Source: Pseudomonadota bacterium
GTDB lineage: Bacteria > Pseudomonadota > Gammaproteobacteria > Steroidobacterales > Steroidobacteraceae
Direction of reading: 5' to 3'
DNA: 5,067 nucleotides
Assembly (NCBI GenBank): GCA_021792815.1
Contig: JAJYTX010000266.1
Span: 1-5,067, forward strand
How positions within the stretch are numbered: the first letter of the stretch is position 1; each line of letters begins with the position of its first letter. Both the position numbers and the translations under genes were made by a program. The notes below the pieces were generated by a model. It worked only from the letters and a program-made list of their open reading frames with translations, searched no databases and had not been told where the DNA came from. Below are positions 1 to 5,067 of the stretch, in pieces.

Positions 1-57
1 GTCGGAACAGGTGCAATGGCTGTGCCAGTCGCGTTCACACACGGCCAACTCATTGAC

Positions 58-72
58 GGGAAAGGAATTGCC
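58..72 (+). promoter_or_regulatory. Weak sigma-54-like -24/-12 match
   Basis: GG at 58-59 and GC at 70-71 have the required 10-bp spacing, and the -12 half is a full TTGC. The -24 half is poor, reading CGGGAAA against the consensus TGGCACG. It would start transcription near 82, about 240 bases before the fleQ-like gene. In a GC-rich sequence such matches arise by chance, so this is only a candidate. Confidence 0.15.
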
Positions 73-94
73 GTCGGCGCGGCAGTGTGAGGCG

Positions 95-118
95 CGTCAC
101 ATGGGCCGGGCGGTGACG
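95..118. repeat. Spaced inverted repeat CGTCAC / GTGACG
   Basis: CGTCAC at 95-100 and GTGACG at 113-118 are perfect inverted copies separated by 12 bases. The same two hexamers recur, in the opposite order and almost touching, in the dyad at 1565-1580 ahead of the fleR-like gene. Shared half-sites upstream of both regulators would fit a common DNA-binding protein such as the FleQ-like activator, but this is inference and six-base half-sites are weak evidence alone. Confidence 0.3.
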
Positions 119-229
119 GAGTTCCGGCGCTGCGCCGCACGCCAGGTCGGGATCGGCGAGCGCGCTCAAAATGAGACTGTCGCCAAATGTGAACAATCTG
201 GAGACCGATCACAGTTTCCGCGGCGGCGA

Positions 230-244
230 GGACGCACCATTGCC
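230..244 (+). promoter_or_regulatory. Possible sigma-54 promoter for fleQ-like gene
   Basis: GG at 230-231 and GC at 242-243 are exactly 10 bases apart, and the -12 half reads TTGC. The -24 half (GGACGC) departs from the consensus GGCACG. The predicted start would be near 255, giving a leader of about 70 bases before the ATG at 325, which is a sensible distance. In Pseudomonas fleQ is transcribed by sigma-70, and no clear -35/-10 pair was found here, so the true promoter is undecided. Confidence 0.2.
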
Positions 245-261
245 GCGCGGGGCAAGAACAG

Positions 262-275
262 GTCGGTTGACCGAC
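262..275. promoter_or_regulatory. Perfect 14-bp dyad ahead of fleQ-like gene, possible operator
   Basis: GTCGGT at 262-267 and ACCGAC at 270-275 are perfect inverted repeats around TG. The site lies about 50 bases before the ATG at 325 and directly downstream of the possible -12 element at 242-243, where a bound protein would overlap the transcription start. This position suits an operator, for example for autoregulation, but no known consensus is matched. Confidence 0.35.
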
Positions 276-324
276 GTGATCCCCCACCGCGAAGAACACG
301 ACCAAGAAGTTGAGTGAGGGCGCG

Positions 325-1536
325 ATGCTCGCAACCGAATGTGTCTCGAATCCGGCCTTCCCCGAGGACAGGAGACAATGGGACGCATGCGGCGCGCCGG
401 ATCCGGCGGCGCTCGCCGCCCGGCTGCCGACGGGCAGCTCGGCGGCGATCCGCGCGGTGATCGGCCTGATCCGCCAGGTGGCGGTCCACGACTCGACGGT
501 GCTGGTGCTCGGGGAATCCGGCACCGGCAAGGAGGTCGCCGCCCGCGCCATCCATGACCTCAGCCCGCGGCGCAACCGGCCGTTCGTGGCGGTCAACTGC
601 GGGGCCATTCCGGCCGAACTGCTGGAGTCGGAGCTGTTTGGTCACGAGAAAGGCTCGTTCACCGGTGCGATCGCCGCCCGCAAGGGCCGCTTCGAGATCG
701 CCGAGGGCGGCACGCTGTTCCTCGATGAGATCGGAGACATGAGCCCGTCGATGCAGGTGAAGCTGCTGCGTGTCCTGCAGGAGCGGCTGTTCGAGCGGGT
801 GGGCAATCACGCCCCGATCCGCTGCAACGTGCGCATCATCGCCGCGACGCATCGCAACCTGGAGCAGTCCATCGAGCGCGGCACGTTCCGCGAGGACCTG
901 TTTCATCGCCTGAACGTCTTTCCGATCGAGATGCCGCCGCTGCGGGCGCGCACGCAGGACCTGCCCGCGCTGGTCGGCGAGTTCGTCGCCCGCAACGCGG
1001 CCGAGGGGCGCGCGACGGTACGGCTCTCGCCGCGCACGCTCGCTGCGCTGGCGGCGTATCCGTGGACCGGCAACGTGCGCGAGCTGTCCAACCTCATCGA
1101 GCGGCTGTCGATCATCAGTGCCGGCGGTGTCGTCGAAGTCGCCGACCTGCCGGCGAAATACCGGCCGCCGCAGGACTGGCTGTTCGAGGAGCCGGTCGCC
1201 GGAATTCCGACGCCGTCGCCGGAGCATGAGTCTGCGCTGGCGGTTGCGCTCAGTGAGCCGGCCGTGCTGGCGCTGCTCGAGGGCACGGCAGCTGGCGTCG
1301 ACGGCCCTCGGCCGGGCGCGCCCGTGCCACCGGTCCTGTTGCCCCGCGAGGGGCTCGACCTGCGCGAGCACCTGCAGACGATCGAGCGTGCGCTGGTGCA
1401 GCAGGCGCTCGCGCGTGCCAACGGCGTGGTGGCGCAGGCGGCCCGCCTGCTCAATCTGCGGCGTACGACCCTCGTCGAGCGGCTGCGCAAGCTGGGTCTG
1501 GCCGACGTCATGGGTGATGCCGCGACGGAAGTTTGA
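325..1536 (+). CDS. fleQ: FleQ/FlrA-type sigma-54-dependent flagellar master regulator lacking the N-terminal FleQ domain
   Basis: This is an AAA+ enhancer-binding protein that remodels RNA polymerase-sigma-54 to open early flagellar promoters. Counting from ATG 325 (403 aa): Walker A GESGTGKE at 63-70, sigma-54 loop GSFTGA at 110-115, Walker B GGTLFLDE at 128-135, sensor I IIAATH at 171-176, arginine-finger segment FREDLFHR at 188-195, sensor II GNVREL at 249-254 and a Fis-type helix-turn-helix at about 366-392. The segments [13 protein letters not shown] and [21 protein letters not shown] closely follow FleQ as I remember it, which favours FleQ over other NtrC-family members. FleQ of Pseudomonas is about 490 aa; here the roughly 120-residue FleQ domain is missing and only about 30 residues precede the AAA+ core. 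ATG 325 is preferred because GAGGG at 316-320 sits 4 bases ahead, the spacing also seen for fleR and fliE. An in-frame TTG at 310 would add five residues but has poorer support. Confidence 0.9.
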   Translation: MLATECVSNPAFPEDRRQWDACGAPDPAALAARLPTGSSAAIRAVIGLIRQVAVHDSTVLVLGESGTGKEVAARAIHDLSPRRNRPFVAVNCGAIPAELLESELFGHEKGSFTGAIAARKGRFEIAEGGTLFLDEIGDMSPSMQVKLLRVLQERLFERVGNHAPIRCNVRIIAATHRNLEQSIERGTFREDLFHRLNVFPIEMPPLRARTQDLPALVGEFVARNAAEGRATVRLSPRTLAALAAYPWTGNVRELSNLIERLSIISAGGVVEVADLPAKYRPPQDWLFEEPVAGIPTPSPEHESALAVALSEPAVLALLEGTAAGVDGPRPGAPVPPVLLPREGLDLREHLQTIERALVQQALARANGVVAQAARLLNLRRTTLVERLRKLGLADVMGDAATEV

Positions 1537-1543
1537 CGCGCCA

Positions 1544-1564
1544 GGCGCGGCGGCCGGCCGCGCC
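1544..1564 (+). terminator. GC-rich hairpin after fleQ-like gene
   Basis: GGCGCGGC at 1544-1551 and GCCGCGCC at 1557-1564 form a perfect 8-bp stem with a 5-base loop, starting 8 bases after the fleQ-like stop. A second hairpin-forming dyad follows immediately at 1565-1580 and ends in CTTT. There is no real T tract, so intrinsic termination is uncertain; the structure could reduce read-through or simply reflect GC-rich sequence. Confidence 0.35.
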
Positions 1565-1580
1565 CGTGACGGGCGTCACG
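1565..1580. promoter_or_regulatory. Perfect dyad CGTGACG-GG-CGTCACG, candidate activator site
   Basis: Seven bases on each side are perfectly inverted around GG. The centre lies about 55 bases upstream of the start predicted from the sigma-54 promoter at 1601-1616. Enhancer-binding proteins bind such dyads upstream of -24/-12 promoters, and FleQ is known to act from sites unusually close to the start, so the FleQ-like protein is the natural candidate. It does not match the GTCA-N6-TGAC pattern I recall for Pseudomonas FleQ. It could instead be a hairpin in the fleQ transcript. Confidence 0.4.
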
Positions 1581-1582
1581 CT

Positions 1583-1601
1583 TTGCCGCCCATTGCCGCC
1601 C
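1583..1601 (+). repeat. Tandem 9-bp direct repeat next to the -24 element
   Basis: TTGCCGCCC occurs at 1583-1591 and again at 1593-1601, giving a 10-base period (one helical turn). The second copy abuts the GG of the -24 element. The period would place both copies on one face of the helix, which suits a bound protein dimer, but no factor can be named. Confidence 0.35.
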
Positions 1602-1616
1602 GGCACGGCATTTGCA
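1601..1616 (+). promoter_or_regulatory. Sigma-54 (RpoN) promoter of fleR-fliEFG
   Basis: The sequence CGGCACG-GCAT-TTGCA matches the consensus TGGCACG-N4-TTGCW at every position but the first. GG at 1602-1603 and GC at 1614-1615 have exact 10-bp spacing. The predicted start is near 1627, giving a leader of about 28 bases to the ATG at 1655. Its place behind one sigma-54 activator gene and ahead of another supports a FleQ-driven cascade: FleQ-like protein and RpoN would express the fleR-like gene and probably the fliE-fliF-fliG genes after it. Confidence 0.88.
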
Positions 1617-1654
1617 TTCCTCCCCCGTGAAGCATTCCGGTGTCAGGAGGCGCA

Positions 1655-2767
1655 ATGTCAGAAAGTCCAGATCAGGTCTCTTCCGCGTGCGGTGCGCCGC
1701 ACAGCGGGCCGGAACCGGTGGCCTGCGCCGCATCCTCTCTGCGGCTGCTCGAGCTGGCGCGCCGTGTCGCGGCCAGCGATTGCACCGTGCTCATCTGCGG
1801 TGAGTCCGGCACGGGCAAGGAGGTCCTGTCCCGCTACGTGCACCGGCGTTCGCACCGCGCCAGGGGCCCGTTCGTGGCCGTCAACTGCGCGGCCATTCCC
1901 GAGAACATGCTCGAGGCGATGCTGTTCGGCTACGAGCGGGGCAGCTTCACCGGCGCGCACCAGGCGTATCCGGGCAAGTTCGAACAGGCTCAGGGCGGCA
2001 CGCTGCTGCTCGACGAGGTGACCGAGATGCCGCTCGGCCTGCAGGCGAAGCTGCTGCGGGTGCTGCAGGAGAAGGAGGTCGAGCGGCTCGGCGGGCGCGA
2101 ACCCGTCTGCCTGGACGTGCGGGTCATCGCGACCAGCAACCGCAGGCTGCGCGAAGAAGTCGACGCCGGGCGATTCCGCGAGGACCTGTACTACCGGCTC
2201 AACGTCTTTCCACTGGTCATCGCACCGCTGCGGCTGCGGCGCGACGATGTGTTGCCGCTCGCCATGCAGCTGTTGACCGCCCATTGCCGCCCCGGCGGCG
2301 CCATCCCGGCATTGAGCGCCGAGGCGGCCCACCGGCTGCTCACCTACCCGTGGCCGGGCAACGTGCGCGAGCTCGACAATCTGCTGCAGCGGGCGCTGAT
2401 CCTGGTCAACGGACCGGTGATCGGACCGGAGCACATTCAGTTCGAAGCCGCCAACGGCCCGGCGCTCGAGGGCGAGTGGCCCGGCGGCGAGCGGGCGGTC
2501 GTGCGCGCCGGCGCGGCGCCGCAGGACGCGCGCCAGGCGGCAGGGCTCGAGGCGCCGCGGGGGCCGAGCCGGGACCTGGCCGGCGCGTCCGTCGGCTCGC
2601 TCGCCGGCTCGCTCATCCAGGCCGAGCGCGATCTGATCCTCGATGCGCTGCGCTGCGGACAGGGCAGCCGGCGCGATGCGGCGGAGCGGCTCGGAATCAG
2701 TCCGCGCACGCTGCGCTACAAGCTCGCGCGGCTGCGCGAGGCGGGCGTCGAAGTCCCGGCGGCCTGA
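1655..2767 (+). CDS. fleR: FleR/FlrC-type sigma-54-dependent flagellar regulator lacking the receiver domain
   Basis: This AAA+ activator acts with sigma-54 on flagellar genes. From ATG 1655 it has 370 aa: Walker A GESGTGKE at 49-56, sigma-54 loop GSFTGA at 96-101, Walker B GGTLLLDE at 114-121, sensor I VIATSN at 157-162, arginine-finger segment FREDLYYR at 174-181, sensor II GNVREL at 235-240, then a Gly/Ala/Arg-rich linker of about 60 residues and a helix-turn-helix at about 334-363. The segments [20 protein letters not shown] and [19 protein letters not shown] resemble FleR/FlrC strongly. Those proteins are about 470 aa and start with a phosphorylated receiver domain; here only about 25 residues precede the AAA+ fold, and the cognate kinase gene fleS is not present between fleQ and this gene. 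ATG 1655 is chosen for AGGAGG at 1645-1650; an in-frame GTG at 1640 would overlap that site. It ends 10 bases before fliE. Confidence 0.88.
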   Translation: MSESPDQVSSACGAPHSGPEPVACAASSLRLLELARRVAASDCTVLICGESGTGKEVLSRYVHRRSHRARGPFVAVNCAAIPENMLEAMLFGYERGSFTGAHQAYPGKFEQAQGGTLLLDEVTEMPLGLQAKLLRVLQEKEVERLGGREPVCLDVRVIATSNRRLREEVDAGRFREDLYYRLNVFPLVIAPLRLRRDDVLPLAMQLLTAHCRPGGAIPALSAEAAHRLLTYPWPGNVRELDNLLQRALILVNGPVIGPEHIQFEAANGPALEGEWPGGERAVVRAGAAPQDARQAAGLEAPRGPSRDLAGASVGSLAGSLIQAERDLILDALRCGQGSRRDAAERLGISPRTLRYKLARLREAGVEVPAA

Positions 2768-2773
2768 AGGAGG
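2767..2773 (+). promoter_or_regulatory. Strong ribosome binding site of fliE overlapping the fleR stop
   Basis: AAGGAGG begins on the last base of the fleR-like TGA (2765-2767) and lies 4 bases before the fliE ATG. It fixes the fliE start and implies translation close behind the fleR-like gene on one transcript. Confidence 0.8.
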
Positions 2774-2777
2774 CGAC

Positions 2778-3140
2778 ATGAGTCAGATGGCCATAGACCA
2801 GGTGCTGGCGCAGATCCGCTCGCTCTCGGCGCAGGTGCGTCTCGATGCGCCGCGTCCCTTGGGCGCGCAGGGTATCGGCGCGCAGAACGTGGGCGGCACA
2901 GCCGCGGGCAACGGGGTGAGCGAATTCGCCACGCTGCTGAAGAAAGGGATCGACGCGGTGAATCAGAGCGAGCAGCGCGCCAACGCGCTGACCGATGCCT
3001 TCTCGCGCGGCGCTCCGGGGGTATCGCTGCCGCAGGTGGTGCTGCAGATGGAAAAGGCGAGCATGTCCTTTCGGGCCCTCACCGAAGTGCGCAACCGCCT
3101 GATCAGCGCGTACCAAGACATCATGAACATGCAGATGTAG
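2778..3140 (+). CDS. fliE: Flagellar hook-basal body protein FliE
   Basis: FliE is a small rod-base protein that links the FliF MS ring to the proximal rod and is exported by the flagellar type III apparatus. The product is 120 aa, slightly longer than the roughly 104-110 usual. The conserved C-terminal half is clear: FATLLKKGIDAVNQSEQRAN near residues 53-72, then VSLPQVVLQMEKASMSFRAL at about 81-100 and the typical end RNRLISAYQDIMNMQM. The N-terminal part (about 20-48) is rich in Gly, Ala and Gln and probably flexible. No signal peptide is present, as expected. The coding region ends with tandem in-frame stops TAG and TGA (3138-3143). No separate promoter was recognised in the end of the fleR-like gene, so expression probably depends on the promoter at 1601-1616. 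Confidence 0.95.
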   Translation: MSQMAIDQVLAQIRSLSAQVRLDAPRPLGAQGIGAQNVGGTAAGNGVSEFATLLKKGIDAVNQSEQRANALTDAFSRGAPGVSLPQVVLQMEKASMSFRALTEVRNRLISAYQDIMNMQM

Positions 3141-3149
3141 TGAACCGAC

Positions 3150-4868
3150 ATGGCCGCCGAATCCACCGCCTTGCCCGTTCTGCCGGGGTTGCCCGCGAGT
3201 CTGCGACCGCTGCTGCTGCTGCTCGGCATCGCCGCGGCGGTCGCCGCCGGAGTCTGGATCGTGCTGTGGTCGCGCGGGCCGACCTACAGCCTGCTCTACA
3301 CCAACCTCTCGGCGCGGCAGCAGGCCCAGGTGGTGCAGGCGCTGCAGGGAGCGCAGATTCCCTACCGGCTCGATGCCGCCAGCAACGGCATCGAGGTCCC
3401 GGCCGAACAGCTCGATGCGGCGCGGCTGAAGCTGGCCGGGCAGGGCGTGGCCGGCGGCGACAGTTTCGCCTCGCTCGACAAGAGTTCGGGATTCGGCATC
3501 AGCCAGTTCATGGAAAACATCCGCTATCAGCATGCGCTCGAGGCGGAGCTGGCGCATACCATCGCGAGCCTGCAGCAGGTCGATGCCGCCCGGGTCAACC
3601 TCGCGGTGCCGCGCCAGTCGGTGTTCGTCAGCGACCAGAGCGCCGCCAGCGCCTCGGTATTCGTGCGTCTGCGGGCCGGCAGCACACTCGGGCCCGAGCA
3701 GGTTCAGGCCATCGTCAACCTGGTCGCCTCCAGCGTGCCGGACCTGCCGGCCTCGCGCGTGACCGTGGTCGATCAGAACGGGCAGCTGCTCTCGAGCCCG
3801 CAGGGCAGCAGTCCCTACGCCCTGGACGAGCAGCACTACGACATGGTCCGGCGGCTGGAAAGCGACGACCGGCGGCGCATCGTCGCGCTGCTGACACCCC
3901 TGGTCGGACCCGGGCTGGTGCACGCGGACGTGGTGGCCGAGCTGAACCTGGGCACGAGCGAGCAGGCCCAGGAGCTGTACAAACCCAACAGTCAGATCGT
4001 ACGCAGCGAGCAGATCTCCGAGCAGAGCGCGGCCGGCGGCGCCGGCGGCGTGCCGGGCTCGCTCTCCAACGAGCCGCCGGCGCCGGGCAGGCTCGCGCCG
4101 CCGGCGGCCGCGAAGGCGGGCGGCGCGTCGCCGGGCGGTGGCGCATCGGGCTCGGCGGGCTCGCAGTCGGCAAGCCCGCCGGCGAGCCCGGCCCGGACGG
4201 GCGCCGGCGCGGCGCGCGGCGCGCTGCAGCCGGTGGGAGCGTCCCCGGGCGCCGCCCCTCTGGTCTCGAGCGATGTGACGCGCAATTACGAGATCGATCG
4301 CACCGTGGATTATTCCCGTCACCCCCCGGGGCAGATCCGGCGCCTCACGGTGGCGGTGCTCATCGGCTACCGGCCCGTGAAGGGGGCCAAGGGGAAAGTC
4401 ACCGAGGTGCCGCTCTCGGCCCAGGAGCTTTCGCGCGTGACGCAGCTCGTCAAGGACGCCGTCGGCTTCGATGCCGCCCGGGGCGACAGCGTCAGCGTGG
4501 TCAACGAGCCGCTCGATGTGGCGGCGAGCCGCGCCGCGGCCGGGAAGCTCGTGGAGCCCTCCTTCTGGCAGCGGCCGCTGTTCTGGAGCCTGGTCAAGAT
4601 CGTCTCCGGCGTGGTGGTGGTGCTGGCGCTCGTGCTGGCGGTGTTGCGCCCGATGGTGCGCATGCTGATGAGCACGGCGCAGACTCCGGCCGTTGCGGCG
4701 CAGATCGGCGTCGATGGCGAGGCGCCCGGCGCGCCGCAGGCGCAGAAAGACGCGGTGGTGAAGGCGCTGTCCCACGAGCAGCAACTGGCGAACGCCCGGG
4801 CGATGGTGAGTCAGGATCCAAAGCGCGTCGCACAACTGGTGCGCGGCTGGGTGGGCAACGATGAGTGA
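3150..4868 (+). CDS. fliF: Flagellar MS-ring protein FliF
   Basis: FliF is the inner-membrane protein that multimerises into the MS ring, the platform for rod, export gate and rotor. The 572-aa product has a first membrane segment at about 19-40, a periplasmic YscJ/FliF-type part (TYSLLYTNLSARQQAQ at 45-60; ISQFMENIRYQHALEAELAH at 117-136; ARVNLAVPRQSVF at 147-159), a third ring-building region split by a low-complexity Gly/Ala/Pro/Ser stretch at about 293-372, the conserved TRNYEIDRTVDYSRHPPGQI at 377-396, a second membrane segment at about 477-499, and a cytoplasmic tail ending DPKRVAQLVRGWVGNDE, the FliG-binding helix. Length fits the family (about 560-600). There is no clear ribosome binding site before ATG 3150, only 9 bases after fliE, so translational coupling to fliE is likely. 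The last 8 bases overlap fliG. Confidence 0.96.
   Translation: MAAESTALPVLPGLPASLRPLLLLLGIAAAVAAGVWIVLWSRGPTYSLLYTNLSARQQAQVVQALQGAQIPYRLDAASNGIEVPAEQLDAARLKLAGQGVAGGDSFASLDKSSGFGISQFMENIRYQHALEAELAHTIASLQQVDAARVNLAVPRQSVFVSDQSAASASVFVRLRAGSTLGPEQVQAIVNLVASSVPDLPASRVTVVDQNGQLLSSPQGSSPYALDEQHYDMVRRLESDDRRRIVALLTPLVGPGLVHADVVAELNLGTSEQAQELYKPNSQIVRSEQISEQSAAGGAGGVPGSLSNEPPAPGRLAPPAAAKAGGASPGGGASGSAGSQSASPPASPARTGAGAARGALQPVGASPGAAPLVSSDVTRNYEIDRTVDYSRHPPGQIRRLTVAVLIGYRPVKGAKGKVTEVPLSAQELSRVTQLVKDAVGFDAARGDSVSVVNEPLDVAASRAAAGKLVEPSFWQRPLFWSLVKIVSGVVVVLALVLAVLRPMVRMLMSTAQTPAVAAQIGVDGEAPGAPQAQKDAVVKALSHEQQLANARAMVSQDPKRVAQLVRGWVGNDE
4026..4265 (+). repeat. GC-rich low-complexity segment within fliF
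   Basis: About 80 codons in a row encode almost only Gly, Ala, Pro and Ser, with scattered Arg, Leu and Val. The DNA contains inverted repeats, for example GGCGGGCT at 4154-4161 and AGCCCGCC at 4173-4180. It lies in the loop of FliF known to vary between species and is likely a disordered periplasmic linker. The reading frame is intact through it. Confidence 0.7.
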
Positions 4869-5067
4869 GCGCAACGGCAAAGAGCCCGCCCGCAGCGGCA
4901 CCGAGCGCGCGGCCATCCTGCTGCTGACGCTCGGGGAGAACGAGGCCGCGCAGGTGCTCAAGCACATGGGCGCCAAGGAAGTGCAGCGCATCGGCACGGC
5001 GATGGCGAAGCTCGCCAACGTCTCGCGGGAGGAGGTCCAGGGCGTCATCTCGGAGTTCACCTCCAGC
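4861..5067 (+). CDS. fliG: Flagellar motor switch protein FliG, N-terminal part, cut by window end
   Basis: FliG forms the rotor ring on the cytoplasmic face of FliF and transmits torque from the stator. Only 69 residues of a protein usually about 330-340 aa long are inside the window, so this is the N-terminal domain, which binds the FliF tail. Recognisable segments are GTERAAILLLTLGENEAAQV at 13-32, LKHMGAKEVQRIGTAMAKL at 33-51 and NVSREEVQGVISEF at 53-66. The ATG lies inside the fliF end and the two genes share ATGAGTGA (4861-4868), a typical sign of coupled translation; a weak GGTGGG precedes it. The frame is open at the window edge, with no sign of a defect. Confidence 0.95.
   Translation, partial: MSERNGKEPARSGTERAAILLLTLGENEAAQVLKHMGAKEVQRIGTAMAKLANVSREEVQGVISEFTSS

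Larger units (their letters stand above)
1..324. other. Upstream region of fleQ-like gene without a convincing gene
   Basis: No recognisable protein is encoded here. Frame 1 is open from the window edge to a TGA at 88-90 and would give a 29-residue tail ending GKGIAVGAAV; this may be the end of an upstream gene but is too short to identify. A longer open stretch in another frame (11-313) is very rich in Arg and matches nothing I know, so I treat it as chance. The frame of the downstream activator is interrupted by stops at 172-174, 196-198 and 268-270, so there is no hidden remnant of a FleQ N-terminal domain just upstream. The stretch around 168-200 is locally richer in A/T than the surroundings. 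Small dyads and two weak sigma-54-like matches are listed separately. Confidence 0.6.

Noticed and set aside
1..50. Minus-strand start reading MSWPCVNATGTAIAPVP running off the window edge, loosely like a PAAR-type N-terminus
   Set aside because: Only 17 residues are visible, there is no ribosome binding site ahead of the ATG, and the resemblance is too vague to support a gene.
267..295. TTGACC at 267-272 as a sigma-70 -35 element
   Set aside because: No acceptable -10 hexamer appears at 16-18 bases downstream, and the match is part of the 262-275 dyad.
11..313. 100-codon plus-strand open frame upstream of the fleQ-like gene
   Set aside because: No Shine-Dalgarno site is visible before it, its composition is Arg-rich and it matches no family; it runs across the likely promoter region.
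166..1371. 401-codon minus-strand open frame opposite the fleQ-like gene
   Set aside because: It is Arg-rich, has no domain and runs antisense to a clear AAA+ gene.
1658..2779. 373-codon minus-strand open frame opposite the fleR-like gene
   Set aside because: Same reason: it mirrors a conserved gene and has a composition typical of antisense shadow frames.
4154..4180. Hairpin with 8-bp stem inside fliF, considered as internal terminator or regulatory structure
   Set aside because: It lies in a low-complexity GC-rich coding segment where such inverted repeats are expected, and no T tract follows.
3140..4864. 574-codon plus-strand open frame overlapping fliF in another frame
   Set aside because: Its translation is Arg/Gly/Ala-rich and unrecognisable, while the FliF frame shows all expected conserved blocks. 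It is a GC-driven shadow.
2697..5060. Very long minus-strand open frame (787 codons) opposite fliE, fliF and fliG
   Set aside because: It is antisense to three well-supported conserved genes, is full of Arg/His/Gly/Ala low complexity and resembles no family. High-GC coding DNA commonly leaves such antisense frames open.

Overview
This window is part of a flagellar gene cluster from a high-GC bacterium, most likely a gammaproteobacterium with polar flagella. All genes lie on the plus strand in the order fleQ-like, fleR-like, fliE, fliF, fliG (cut by the window end). The assignment rests on protein similarity recalled from the family (FleQ/FleR of Pseudomonas, FlrA/FlrC of Vibrio) and on gene order; the genus cannot be named from the sequence.

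Layout. Positions 1-324 hold no convincing gene, only several small dyads, two weak sigma-54-like matches and possibly the last codons of an upstream gene ending at 90. Positions 325-1536 encode a FleQ-type sigma-54 activator. Positions 1537-1654 are a compact regulatory interval: a GC-rich hairpin, a perfect CGTGACG/CGTCACG dyad, a tandem 9-bp repeat and a near-perfect -24/-12 (sigma-54) promoter. Positions 1655-2767 encode a FleR/FlrC-type sigma-54 activator. fliE follows after 10 bp, fliF 9 bp after fliE, and fliG overlaps the end of fliF by 8 bp, so fleR-fliE-fliF-fliG look like one transcript.

How the genes work together. In the known polar flagellar hierarchy FleQ with RpoN turns on early genes, including the FleS-FleR two-component pair and basal-body genes, and FleR then activates later genes. 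FliF forms the MS ring in the inner membrane, FliE joins it to the rod, and FliG sits on the cytoplasmic face as the rotor/switch protein.

What is unusual. Both activators are stripped to an AAA+ domain plus a Fis-type helix-turn-helix: FleQ lacks its N-terminal FleQ domain, FleR lacks its phosphoacceptor receiver domain, and the kinase gene fleS, usually between them, is absent. Both carry GSFTGA instead of GAFTGA in the sigma-54 contact loop. The rest is an ordinary flagellar operon. I see no mobile element, CRISPR array, RNA gene or new defence-type system.
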